Assembly: GCA_021292105.1 (NCBI GenBank)
Contig: CM037871.1
Span: forward strand, 55,196,866 to 55,260,865
From: Anadara kagoshimensis
Taxonomy: Eukaryota > Mollusca > Bivalvia > Arcoida > Arcidae
DNA: 64,000 bases
Reading direction: 5' to 3'
Shown: positions 1 to 12,079 of the stretch, piece after piece
Position numbering within the stretch: the stretch's first letter is position 1
How the letters are laid out: each line of letters opens with the position of its first letter
Notes under the pieces: model-generated
Seen by the model: the letters and a program-made list of their open reading frames with translations, nothing else
The model's database searches: none
What the model was told of the DNA's origin: nothing
Program-made: the position numbers and the translations under genes

Positions 1-721
1 GCGCTTTGGATCATTCGGCCACATTTTCAGATACCTTTTATGGGTAGGTGTAGCCTTAATGCCCAATGGTTATCCTGTTTATCTGAATTTCAGGTTCTAT
101 TACCAACAGAAAAATGTACCCTTAGTTATATTAACGTCTAATAGTATCAATGCATGTATTTAAATACAATACTAGTCTGTCCTAGTTAATTTTTGGTAAG
201 GACTCTTTTTTGGTGACGCAATATGTATGCTTTTCGCTCTTGTGGACTGATATTATTCCACAATGGCATTTGTGTTACAATGTTTTACCAAAATCTTGTT
301 AAAGTGTTGCATACATACATGCATTAGACTTTTCGTTTTGTATTGATTCTGATAACGATTTTAAAGGTTGAAACTTAAAGTTTCATTCCGGATTTGACGT
401 CACGATAAGATGCCAATCTGTGCCAGTGTACACACGTGTTCATAAATTATCTCGAAACGGATGTTTGACATACAATAGCCTGTCGGAAGTTTAACACTAA
501 GCTAACGAGTTAGTGCAGGAACAGCAGTTCATCTAGGCCGCCCGTTAGCTGTATCTCAGCAGCTGCTATCTATCTCGGTAGGGCAGCTATTCGGTCACTA
601 ACTGCCGATTTCTCTGTTACTAGACAGTCGAACGTCGACTCCTATCCGTTGTATCAATAGGTCTGTACTATATCTCATTATCACAATGTATACTATGCGC
701 GACTCATTTAAATACTGTGTA
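1..721. other. non-coding flank, nothing recognised
   Basis: No credible coding exon, RNA gene or known repeat was recognised here. The stretch at about 480-680 is richer in CpG and GC than its surroundings but has no open frame of note. Confidence 0.4.
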
Positions 722-957
722 CTGGTTTCACAGTCATCCCTTAACTAAGATTTTTCTTCACTTAAGTTTAGCAAATTTTGACAATAATGTTTTTTTGAAA
801 AATAAAAATTTTGTAAACTTGAAATGATCTTTAAAATGAGACCTTAAATCCATGAATATCTTAAAATAAAAAAAAAATAATATTATAGTATGAAATTTGC
901 CAGATGATTTAAGTTAAGGAAAATCTTAGCTAAGGAACGATTGTGAAACCGGGGCCT
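722..957. mobile_element. MITE, GGCCCCGGTTTCACAATC family, copy 1
   Basis: The ends are inverted repeats: CTGGTTTCACAGTCATCCC at the left, and at the right a stretch whose reverse complement reads GGCCCCGGTTTCACAATCG. TTAAG/CTTAAG-rich arms and an AT-rich centre follow. Related copies lie at 19698-19922, 60952-61203 and, in part, 62085-62135, so this is a dispersed non-autonomous family. It encodes no transposase and its superfamily is not assigned. Confidence 0.6.
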
Positions 958-3718
958 GATGTACTCCGGTCATTTCCCTGAATGTTTTTGTCATGCGTGC
1001 AAAATAAGCAATGTATTACAGGGGAAACGCCAACCCGGCCTACGCATTGATTCATTAAACAAGTTTGCACGCGCAGAAGGGGTGAAAAAAATGGCCAAAA
1101 ACGGCATACACTCGAGGCGTGGAAATAATGAAATATTTGTCTTACCGACTGTTTTACTGAAACACATGGCATTTTATTAAAATTTCTGATTGTAATTGAT
1201 TAAAGGGAGATTTGCTCAATTTGGTGGCAATTTTACCATTTAAATACCGATTGAATGTGAGACACTGCCTAAAATCGAAAATTATTTTTTTGAAAAATGT
1301 GATCTCTTTCAATCATTTGCTCATGCACCAAAGATGTTTTAATATGAATGGAAAGAACTTTTTCCCGTGTTTATTTTGATGTATAATTCGACTGTTAAAT
1401 TTTCTGGTACAAAAAACGTACAAGTTTTAAAGTCGAAAAAATCGATGAAAATGTCGGATATGTGATCATGGGTCGGTCCCTTTTCCGGCTCATTTGACCC
1501 ATAAATAATGCAACGGCAGCTTCCTCATGGTACACCATGTGTAAATTTGATAGTCAGAGACGCTGTTTGGATTTATTTGCTGAAATAAAGTAAGTTTTAC
1601 CATTTAATAGTATTTTCTTCACACTTCAAGCCGATTTTGCCGGAATTTTGGGTCTACTTTCAGGCAGCCATCTTAGAAAAGTGCCGTCACCGCCTCAAAG
1701 TTATTTTTTGCATTCCCGAACGATCCTTTTGTATTTGTACATAGTATGGTTTTTACACCATATAACATGCAGGATTGATTTGTGGTACCACTGAATATAT
1801 GAATTTGCATGGATACCAATACACTGGCCTGCATGTACTCAGGACACATTGGCCTGTATTTGTAGGCCTTCAATTATTTGGCTGCTAAATAACAATCAAC
1901 TGTCTTATTTTATTTATTTTATTTTAAATATATGGGGATGGGTTTACTCAAATATTTACCATTAATTTGACCAGGAGTGTGGATTTCTACATAAATATTC
2001 CTTAGATGAGGGACATCTTTCAACTTAAATTTAGCTCAATTCATAATATGTACATTTTGAATTTCATCACAAGATTGGCACTAGTCTTAATTATATATTT
2101 TTTTCAAATTCTAATGTAATAAAAACCCCGGCTTCCTTACTTTGGTACAAAGCATGAATTCATGGTTTATTATACAGTCCCATTTAATTGTTTAATCAAA
2201 TTTTAACAGAAAAAAATTAATTTGAAATCCTATACAAATTGAAAATTTGCATATAAACTGGACTCATACAGTGTGTATACATCTATGATCTAAGCTACCC
2301 TGTAAACATAGAATGACACATGTGGTCCCATTATTGTTATTTTTATTGTTATTAGCTCTGGCATGTGCTACTATTGAATTTTAATAAAATTGTCATGTGC
2401 TGATTAAAGTGATTTTGAATTTTTATTAAAATAATGCATTCAAAGTCAGTACATTTGAATTATATTATTTTAGTAGCACATGACAGCTCTATTTTTTTGC
2501 TCTGAAACTTTAGAGGAGACAGCATCTTTTTGCTAATGTAATAATTGAAATTGCTAGATAATGAAATGACACTATAATTTATTTTAAACCATAAACAGAT
2601 AGGTCTAAAATATTGCAAATTGTTCATTATAATCTTGATTCAACACCCACATTAAAGTCACTTTGACAGATTTGTTTAGATGCCAGTTACAGTCACATAG
2701 TCATACCATACCTGTCCATCATCTGATGTTGACTTAAAAGCCAGAGTATCTCAAATTTAAGCTAACATGGCCCATCATAAGTTGTCATTTAATTCAGATG
2801 ATGAACAAGAAAGATCCCCCATACTGATTATTTCAATATGAAAAATGATTTCACTGGACAGAAGTCCTGCAACTAGGGTGCATGATCAGTTGGCACATGC
2901 AATGTAAGGCACTTATTCAGCAACAAACACCTTATTTCACTTCTGGTATGTTATATTATTCCTTGCTGATTTTGTTTCAGTCCATGGATTTAACAAGTTT
3001 TCACTGATAACTCATGACTTGTGCATTTTTTCATTTATAATTATGATAAAACCCATTTTTTAGACTGGTAAAATTAGTATTAAAATTAAAACTATATAAA
3101 ATAAACTAAATTGATGTGGAATTATAATAAGTTTTTGATGTAAATCTTATTTACACTTTCATTTGTTTAACATTCAACCTCAAATTAACCCTCATAAGTT
3201 GAAAATGACCAGGAAAGAATAAAATTCATGATTAAACACTGAAATTACACATTAAACAACTAAAATATACATGTGTGTATATGAAATTTTGTCATATGAA
3301 ATATTGAAGCAATGTCTAAAGATGTTAATCCACAGCTAAGCTCAAACCCAGGTTAATGAATATTGTTTTCACAAGCACTGCCTCAACATAATATAGTTTA
3401 TGCTTTTCCCCTCATTAAAATGTCAAGTCCATGACTACTTCACATGTACAATTAATTTTAAAATTAAAAAAATGAGATTTATCTTTGGTTAGTTTTAATG
3501 AAGCATTCTAATTATTTAATGTATGCATTTCATTTTCAATTTATAAATACTTTCTTGCACACCTCCATATTCTGGTGTTGGTTTGAAATAAGTCAAATAT
3601 TGTGGTAGACTACTCATGTACATGTATATAACACATATGGCTTGTAATGGGTAAATCTGTTGCATAATCATGCAGTATTAAAATTCTTCAAATCCTACCC
3701 TCCCATAACACACATGTT

Positions 3719-3731
3719 CTCTCTCTCTCTC

Positions 3732-3769
<38 letters not shown>
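3719..3769. repeat. (CT)n(CA)n compound microsatellite
   Basis: An uninterrupted CT tract is followed by a CA tract. Confidence 0.95.
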
Positions 3770-3854
3770 TTAATGCTGATTATTTGGACCAGCAAGACAT
3801 ATTGCTTTGAGTGGAGGTCAACATCAGAGATCCTACCATTCCTATATTTTCCTA

Positions 3855-4012
3855 CACAGTTAAACCTGTCTATTTTAAGTGGCCTTAATGGACAGGTGCC
3901 CTTTGTATACAGGTTCAAATAATATGAATAAAGAACAATTAGAATGCAATTATACTGGCATTTATAGGCAGGTGACCATTATATAGATGTGGCCTTGAGG
4001 GCAGGTTGGACT
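3855..4012 (+). repeat. dispersed repeat with CCTGTCTATTTTAAGTGG-type arms, copy 1
   Basis: The segment has short phrases that recur at 29738-29925 and 41799-41985: an opening like ACAGTTAAACCTG, a centre like TTCAAATNANATGAATAAAGA, and an end like CAGGTTGGACTGTA. It is non-coding. The family is unassigned. Confidence 0.45.
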
Positions 4013-4240
4013 GTATTTCCTATAATTTTTTTTACCCTTTTCTTGTATTTTCCTATATTTTTGTTACTGGAATTTAGAATGGGGACATTTCTTGCATTTA
4101 GTACATATATGAAACAACATTCACCAGTAAGTTTACATTGCAGCCAGTTGCCAATATTTTATGTTTGTTAGTAAAAGGGTGAACAGAAAATGCTGTAGGA
4201 GAGGCCATGGATGTATATTTTTGTGCAAATTATTTAAAAA

Positions 4241-4360
4241 TATTCCTATAATTTTAGTGGAAACTCCTATAATTTTCTATAAAACTCCCATAATACTCCT
4301 ATAATTTTCTATAAAACCCCTATAATTTTCTATAAAACTCCTATAATTTTAATGCCACAT
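4241..4360. repeat. short minisatellite, CCTATAATTTTCTATAAAACT unit
   Basis: About five imperfect copies of a unit of roughly 24 bp sit head to tail. Confidence 0.75.
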
Positions 4361-4544
4361 TCCTATTTTTTCTATATTTTGGACCTCAAAATGGTAGGAT
4401 CCCTGCAACATGTAACGATTAGAAGTCAGCACAATATGTAAACATGCTGGGCAGCTGACAGTGCATGTAGGTAGAAAAATCGATAATGCATGCAACAGTC
4501 ATGACTGTGTGATGAAGCGAAACACGATATTGACGTCACAACGT

Positions 4545-5745
4545 CACACGTATGTACAATGTATGAGTACATTGAAGGTCACGGCCATATTTGTTTTTAT
4601 TGACGACAAATGAAGGCTCTTGGTTTTTTGCTTTTTTCGGATATTGACACCGCATGCACCAGGTATAATACTTTGTTAAAATAAATTACAATAATATTGT
4701 AATATTATGTCAAAATTTCAAAGAGAAAAGACCATGGTATAAAAAACGTACAAGTTTTAAAAATCGAGTCGAGTTTCATGCTGAATAGGCTACAGTGATT
4801 TTTAAGAGAAATCAGGTGCCGTCAGAAAATAGAGTTTTTTTTTGTAAGTATGCATGTCATCCAGGATTTTTTCATACATGCGTAATTTTAAGTTCATAAC
4901 AAATATGCTGATAATGCGTTTACACCCATAAATGCAAATTTTACCGTTAAAATACGACACTGAATTTAGTGTACACTGAAGCTCGCGGCCATATTTTTTT
5001 TATTGACGACGAATGAAGGATCTTGGTTTTTTGCTTTTTTCAGATATCCACACCGTATGCACCAGGTATAATATTTTAAGAAAATAAATTTCACTGATAT
5101 TGTAATATTGTGTCCAAATTTCAAAGAAAAATACTCATGGTACAAAAAACGTACAAGTTTTAAAAATTGAGTCGTGCTGATTAACAGTGATTTTCAAGAG
5201 AAACCAGGTGCCGTCAGAAAATCGCGAATTTTTTTTTGTATGCATGTCATCTGGGATTTTTTCATACTGCGAAATTTTAGGTTCATGACAAATCTGCTGA
5301 TAATGCGTTTACACCCATAAATGCAAATTTTAACGTTAAAATACGACACTGAATTTACTGTACACTGAAGCTCGCGGCCATTTTTGTTTTCATTGACGAC
5401 GAATGGAGGCTCATGGTTTTTTGCTTTTTTCAGATATCTACACCTTATGCACCAGGTATAATATTTTAAGAAAATAAATTTCACTGATATTGTAATATTG
5501 TGTCCAAATTTCAAAGAGAAATATTCATGGTACAAAAAACGTACAAGTTTTAAAAATCGAGTTGAATTTCGTGCTGATTTTCAAGAGAAATTGGGTGCCG
5601 TCAGAAAATCGCGAATTTTTTTATAAGTATGATATGTTATCTAAGATTTTATAATACATACGAAATTTTAAGTTTATGATACATGTGCTTATATTGCGTT
5701 TTCACCCAACATGCAAATTTTACCGTTAAAATACGAAACTGAATG
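4545..5745 (+). repeat. three tandem copies of a ~390-bp unit inside the TTA element
   Basis: Three successive units each contain GGTACAAAAAACGTACAAG (at 4737, 5139 and 5529), TGCACCAGGTATAATA and a GGTGCCGTCAGAAAAT block. Spacing is about 390-400 bp. A related partial unit with the same GGTAC...ACGTAC motif lies at about 1405 near the left end of the host element, so the unit looks subterminal. Confidence 0.75.
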
Positions 5746-5862
5746 TGACCGATTGTTTTCCGGTTTCGGACACTTGACAAAAAATAATCCCGTTTTTTCG
5801 ACCGCGGAAGGTTTCAAAAAACAAAACCGAAACACAATTTGCTCTTGGCGTTTCCCCTGTTA

Positions 5863-6412
5863 GAGGCAATGTATGTTGAATACCCTACTGAAAAAACACT
5901 GCCATGTATATGCAAAAATGTAATCTCTATACTATCGGATTACATGAACAGTTCATGTAACTATTTTATGTAATCAGTATAGCATCACAATAAAATCAAA
6001 ATTACACTTGCTGGGGAATTAAACCACTGCAGGTATTCCATGTTTATATAACATCTTTTGAGATATTAACATTGAAAAGGAGATATCATAAAAGCAATTT
6101 TTCAGTTGAAGCATTCATAATATGAGCAAAGATCTTAATTCATCGTCAAAACTACAAAACGAGACGGCATATGAAAGTGCCATATAAATGACTATCTTAA
6201 ATGTTTTAGGGATATATTGCAACGGCATCTATTTTGGGGAAGGGTGGACATATACAAAAATAATTATATAACCCCTTAAGTTGGTAGACGGTCGGAGATG
6301 GACAATTTAAAAGTAAAAAAATACCTCTATAAAGTACCATGACATTGTGTTTGTAATTCTGATTTTGAAGAAATCTATACTAGTGATAAATCATAAATAC
6401 TCTGTTATGCCT
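5863..6412. other. intervening DNA, nothing recognised
   Basis: AT-rich sequence without a credible exon or known repeat. Confidence 0.4.
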
Positions 6413-7025
6413 TCCCTTTATCTACCACTGCGGTAGCTCAGTCGGTAGAGTGCTCGCTCCGTAAGTGGGAGGTCGTGGGTTCGAACCCCGGCCGGGTCTG
6501 ACCCAACACTTGAAAGTGGGTAGTGACTGTTCTTTCGCCAAGCACTCGGCATTACGAAATGAAAGTCTCGGTTATTCCGGGTGGGAACTTAAAATAAACG
6601 AGGCCCCGTGTCACGGTGGGCTTGGCACGTCAAAGAACCCTGCTGTATCAGTGGCGGATCCAGCGGGGGGGCCCGTGCCCCCCCCCCCAGTTGCCCCGAC
6701 TTTTCCACCTCTCTCTCACAGCTAATTGTCAATCAACCACCGTAATGACCAGTTAATTAGCTGATTAGTGATACTGATTAATTAATCCCTGTACACAGGT
6801 AGGAAATTGCAATCAGGTGATGATGTAATTTACCAGTTCGCTGAAGCATGAAAGAACCCAGGTAGTACTGACCAGTCTTAGGTGATAATGTTATATACCT
6901 GATCGCTGAGGCGTGAAAGAAACGTTAATTAGTAATACTAATTAAGAGACTTCCATGAAGAGTGATTTCATTAATCATACGTGAATTCATCTAATTTACC
7001 TTTTTAAACCAAGGGACATGGCCAA

Positions 7026-7042
7026 GAGAGAGAGAGAGAGAG
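7026..7042. repeat. (GA)n microsatellite
   Basis: Short GA run within the hAT-like element. Confidence 0.8.
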
Positions 7043-7419
7043 ACACAAGATTATCTTTTTTGTATATTTTTATAGCATGATGTTCAGTACATTTATATTT
7101 TTAAATTGGTTTTAATGGGAAATTTTTTTGTCTCATTTGACTTTTTATTCTATTCGTCCGTTTATCGGCTTTACGGAACAAATCCGTCTAAAATAATCAG
7201 TGTTTTTTTTTTTTTTTCTAGTGACAAGATTCTTGTGTTCGGTTGCACCTTTAATGCGCATTACACAATGATGAAACTGACTAACTATTCATTTTAAAAC
7301 TAATAATATAATAAAATTAACTTGAAAGTTCAGATGGATGTCATACAGTTCATTTAATCATTTAAAACAAGTGTGGAAAAGGGGTGGTGGTAGTGGGAGA
7401 CCTACTCCTTCGGTATATG

Positions 7420-7732
7420 TAGCAGGCATGTCAGTTGGTAGCGAAGTGCTTGCTCCGTAAGTCAAGGAGGTTGAGGGTTTGGTCTCTAGTCAGGTCTGAC
7501 CCAAGAATTGAAAAAAATGTAATGACTGTTCGCTCGGCATTAAAAAATGAGTGCGGGTCTTTCGGGCAAACCTTAAAAACCAAGGCTCCTTGTCACGGTA
7601 GGCGTGGCACTATAAAGAACCCACACTGCATAATGCCATCACCGCACAGCACAGGTAAATATTTCTGCATCTGCACCTATAGCTGGTGACGTCTCGATAT
7701 AAGTGAAACATTATTGACTTAGTAGTTAAACC
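7420..7732 (+). mobile_element. diverged SINE inside the hAT-like element
   Basis: The head reads GTTGGTAGCGAAGTGCTTGC with a decayed B box. The body follows the same order as the split SINE (AATGACTGTTC, GTCACGGTAGGCGTGGCAC, CGTCTCGATATAAGTG) and ends at GTTAAACCCC. Divergence is much greater than between the SINEs at 6424 and 62907, so it is an older insertion that was carried into place with the host element. Confidence 0.75.
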
Positions 7733-8458
7733 CCATTAATCAATAATCAATCAAACTTAGAACCGGGTTTTAAATAGAAAGACTTTCCACTGATGAGCTT
7801 GATTTATCAACCCAACTGGATCACCCAGACCACGTTCATCCATTTATCGATCAAATTAAATCAAAGCACTGGTATATCCCTCCGATGGACCGACGTATCG
7901 ATCTACAACTTCCAACGGTTGAACGAACTCCTTTAAAATAACGCAAAAAAGAGTCGGTCTGGATCTGCGGTGCACAACTACACCTCGACAGATAAAAAGA
8001 CCGACAATACAAGTTACCGACGGCGACAAATTTCGACAGTACAGTTAATACATATATATCGATATTATGAACTCACCGACACTCATAGCCACCTGCGTCA
8101 ATAATACAATTTTTTTTAAAAAGCTAGACTGATAAGTTCTTTGACTGGTTTAGATCCACTTTGAATGCGAGGTAACAAGGACGCTCTCGGACAGTGTTCA
8201 AGTTGCAGGAAATTGCACCATTTGTACTGAAAAAAGCGAAATTTTTCTGGGCCCAGACCCCCCTAGCAGGTCCCACCTTTCGCGAATACTTGTGCCCCCC
8301 CATTTACCAAGACTCTGGATCCGCCCCTGTGTATAATGCCATCAGCGCAACGCACAGGCAAAATTTCTGCATCTTCGCCTGTAGCTGGCGACGTCTCGAT
8401 ATAAGTGAAATATTCTTGACTGGGACGTTAAACACCATTACTCACTCTCCCTTTATCT

Positions 8459-10149
8459 GCAGACAGGTGTTTTAACTAAGTACTTTAGTACATCATTAAT
8501 TCTTCATATATAATATATAATCAATTGTTTTTAAATATGAAAATTGCTGTATGATCCAAATTTTCAAACTTTTACAATAAATAAATAAATAAAATGAGTC
8601 GGTGTCTATGAACCTGTACGTAATTAGGTAACCGGTTATTCACCGATCAGTCCGCTTTGAGTCGTTTTTTTTCTTGTTTGAACATTCCTTTTTTCATTCA
8701 TTTCATAATTAAAAGTTAATTTATGGAAGCTGAAAACAATAATAAATAAATAATTAAATAAATAAATAAATAAAGAGTGGTGCCTCAGAACTCGTACCTA
8801 ACCGATTTATGTAACAGTTGCAACCGATGTATTAAGCTGTATCAACCGACCATTCGCTATGTAGTTATTTATTTATTTTTTTTTTCATTTCTGTTATTTA
8901 ACTATTAAAGATAATCCTTCGGCGGTGATGGAATATATATGCGTTTACAAATAAATAATATAGATTATAAATACATAATACTCGATATCCAGTTGTGCTA
9001 TGTAATCCCTGTAAACATAGTGGTTTAGATCATCAAGAGTCATTTATAAACAAGTTAATGTATGAACTATAAAACTCGGCATGGCATGTTTTAAACACCT
9101 AAGGTAATATAATTTACATCGCACTGGTAACTGTGGGTGTTACTACGCACATGCTTAATCTATATACACATCGACCATATCGATTTATTAAAACTACACA
9201 CGTTTGCTTAAGATTACTACCATCGCCTGCCATATCAGTAATGTTCAGTTTACAATAGTCTACCGAGATAAAAATCAATACGTATTGTCTCTCATGTTTC
9301 AGTTGAGTGTATCCGACAACTAGTGTTAACGTCGCTGTTATACAACACGAAACAGTGAATCGATATGTGTATACGTTGTGTTTATAACAAGTAAACGATG
9401 ACCTACTTTCGCGCCAGTTAACATGCTAAAAATAGACAACAATAAAGAGAGGATCGACAATATGGCGAATTATCTGATAAACACCGCTTATTTTATAAAA
9501 CTTACCTTAAATTTAAATACTATGCCATTCCAATTAAAACCGAAATGTTAAAACAATCCACACTTGTGCTTATACAGCAAATAATCGCCCATAAAAAACG
9601 CTGTCGACGAATAATGGCGGTTCTCGTCGTCTGATTAAACAGGTTACGCTTCGGTTGAGTGAACATCGCAGCCTCGTTTTCAATCACTAAATGGAGCATA
9701 TCGGAATTTTTTATATAAAACTGTTGTTTAATGATATTTTCATGTGGATATGTTACAAAAACGTAAATTTAAGCAACATGTGGGTTTGTTTAAAACTATA
9801 GTGGCATGGTATTTATAGTTCATGGATTACCTCGAGCGTGTAAATAATTTTTGTGACATGAAAGACTATAAGTATAGATAACAGGGGAGGTAACTCGAAG
9901 GTAAAAAACTGGAAATTATACAAAATTATTTAAAATTGGTATTTTACGCATGAAATCGAATGTTATATACGTTTTTATTTTTTCTGATGATTTCATTTAT
10001 ACATTTTAAATAATTTTAAGGGATTAAAGATTACATGAAGGGGTAAATAAAAATAACATCACGCAATATTAGTACATTTCATATATTATATCTAGATAAA
10101 TATATATATATGGCTAATATGTTGTACATATTACTGAATTTATATCTAG

Positions 10150-10184
<35 letters not shown>

Positions 10185-10674
10185 TAATATGTTGTACATA
10201 TTACTGAATTTTTAGGATATTCTTTTTAATTCAATATTTTACAACGTTTACATAGTAAATTTAAAGAATTTATTCATTCACGCATTAAATATCCGTCAAA
10301 AATTGAACTTATACATACATAATAATTATAAATTAATAAACATTAAAAATAACATAAAAGATAAAAACATTAAATACATAGCAATAAATACAAACTTACA
10401 TGGAAGAATAAATAAATGAATGGATGAATATATAAATAAATAAATAGAAATAATAATGTTTAGTGGTCTTGATATAAGGCAGTTTCTGACATATTCGTCA
10501 ATTAACTTTTTCTGTTTTTTTGCATGTTTCCGTTTTCGTCAAAGTCACTCATATCGAGACGTCATAAAAAATATAGCGGAATTTGCAGGAATGTTTACTT
10601 TTATATTGCGCACAGTGTATAGGGTAGGGTTATTTAGCGTGAACTGACATCAGAGTTATGGTCTATTCCAAAAG
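8459..10674. other. non-coding stretch with AAAT runs and a 54-bp duplication
   Basis: No firm gene. TAAA-type runs at about 8578-8595 and 8742-8775 each precede a related sequence of about 80 bp. At 10088-10207 an AT-rich unit (TATATCTAGATAAATATATA ... ATATTACTGAATT) is present twice in tandem. At 9690-9505 on the minus strand a CpG-rich stretch holds a 48-codon frame and a donor-like AAG/GTAAGT, which may be a first exon but is weak. Confidence 0.45.
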
Positions 10675-10825
10675 ACCCAGTGACTTTCATTTCTAAATGC
10701 CAAGTGCTCTGCGAAAAAACAATTACTATCTATTTTTAAGTCTTGGCAAGACCAGGTCAGAGTTCAAACCCGCGGCTCTCACGTAAGAAGCGAGTATTGT
10801 ACCAACTGAGCTACCGAAGTGGTAT
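10675..10825 (-). mobile_element. SINE head fragment
   Basis: In reverse complement this shows the A box (TAGCTCAGTTGG), a B-box-like GGTTTGAAC and the start of the SINE body through GAAATGAAAGTCAC. The 3' part and tail are missing. Confidence 0.7.
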
Positions 10826-12036
10826 AACAGGAAGAGGTAAAATTTGACAGTTTTTGTGTGATGTCATGGAAACAAAATATTTTCCAAAATTGTTAGAATT
10901 TGCATTTGGGTCATAAATTCAGTGTAGAAATAATGTTTTAATTCTTCTGTATTGAAAAAAGTATCAATGTTCACGTTCTTTATGAAAAATATTGTAATAT
11001 AGGTGTGTTATGACAAAATTGGCTAAATATAAGTGTCAATTTCACAACTGAGGTGAACCCCCCCCCCCCAATGTCTCAAGCAATGTCCATTGCCATTACA
11101 TATTTTTCTTATGTTCAATTATGTATTCTCCCACAGCGTAGCAGTCTTAAATAAGAATCCAAATATTGTAAACCAATTCTGATATTTTCATTTCAAAAGT
11201 ACTTGTGAGATGCCCCATCCATTCATATGCAGGATTGCTTCCAAGTCAGGTCGCGAGTCTCTTAGGATGTATAACGAGAATATTAAGAGCGTCCACGTGC
11301 GTTAATAATATAAATAACTAATTGTGAAAAACGATTTAATCAACGAGACCCACAGGTCATCGACCCAGTGCAATGGATACACACTGGCCCGACTTAAGAA
11401 AATTAATAAACCGTACCATCATCTGGCACAATCATAGCTACTAAGTTTTGTGATTAAAAATGTATGTTGTCGACCATATAAAGCTGTTAGAATTTCTTTT
11501 ACCTGGGCATACTATTCGGATCTAATGAAGTGGTTAAAACTTGCTATTAGAGGCAAAGAGAGGGTAAAGTTAAGCCACCGGATTTTGCTTCTTCCCTATG
11601 TACAATCTGCTATTTGCGAATGCAAGTCATAACAACTAAATCAACACACTCAAGTGATTAATACCTTGTTATGAATAAAAGTCTCGTTGAACCAGATTTC
11701 CAGACGATGATGAAAGCAGCACCACCAGAAACTTAGAGAATCAAAAAGAAGATCTACAGCGCTACCTATCAAGAGAGAACATTAAAGTTCCGGAAAACTA
11801 AAAGTAACCCTTACGCTAATTTGTAGACTATTAAAAAAGCTAAGTCGAATACGACCCCCGAGTTTCACATATTTTGCACATGATTTGATTTTCGGAAATA
11901 AAAAACAGGGGGTCGTCGTCAAGCTACTTTTTCATAAATTTGCATCAAAATCCTGAAACAAGGAAACAAGCCTTATTCCTTACGTAAGAAGTTATCATTT
12001 ATGTACTATTATAAATAATTCAATGTTTTTCGGCTG

Positions 12037-12079
<43 letters not shown>

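Larger units (their letters stand above)
1019..5859. mobile_element. 4.84-kb terminal-inverted-repeat element with TTA target duplication
   Basis: The left end begins CAGGGGAAACGCCAA (1019-1033) and the right end is its exact reverse complement (5845-5859). Both are flanked by TTA (1016-1018 and 5860-5862). A 3-bp TWA target duplication is typical of PIF/Harbinger elements, but the terminal sequence does not let me fix the superfamily. The interior is AT-rich and I found no transposase or other coding frame, so it is probably non-autonomous. It contains a 3-copy tandem repeat near the right end, with a related partial unit near the left end, plus a CT/CA microsatellite. Confidence 0.6.
6649..8329. 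mobile_element. hAT-like non-autonomous element with 5-bp target duplication
   Basis: The left end is CAGTGGCGGATCCAG and the right end reads CTGGATCCGCCCCTG, giving 15-bp inverted repeats with one mismatch followed by G/C runs. The SINE word TGTAT is duplicated at 6644-6648 and 8330-8334. The same ends and 5-bp duplication occur in the short element at 56126-56467. The GGCGGATCCAG terminus is common among invertebrate hAT elements, but hAT usually makes 8-bp duplications, so assignment is provisional. No transposase is visible. A diverged SINE lies inside it. Confidence 0.75.
6424..8447 (+). mobile_element. tRNA-headed SINE, split by a 1.68-kb insertion
   Basis: The head at 6430-6500 has an RNA polymerase III A box (TAGCTCAGTCGG) and B box (GGTTCGAACCCC). 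The body continues to 6648, resumes at 8335 and ends in TTCTTGACTGGGACGTTAAAC. An 11-bp target duplication TCCCTTTATCT lies at 6413-6423 and 8448-8458, which shows the two parts are one insertion. Body length without the insert is about 340 bp. A near-full copy at 62907-63228 gives the uninterrupted order. It resembles molluscan tRNA-derived SINEs; the precise family name is not certain. Confidence 0.88.

Noticed and set aside
5194-5535. 113-codon minus-strand ORF
   Set aside because: It lies across the 390-bp tandem repeat in the TTA element and resembles no family.
6430-6500. tRNA gene
   Set aside because: A and B boxes are present, but the sequence runs straight into a SINE body with a target duplication; the same holds at 62907 and for the head fragments.
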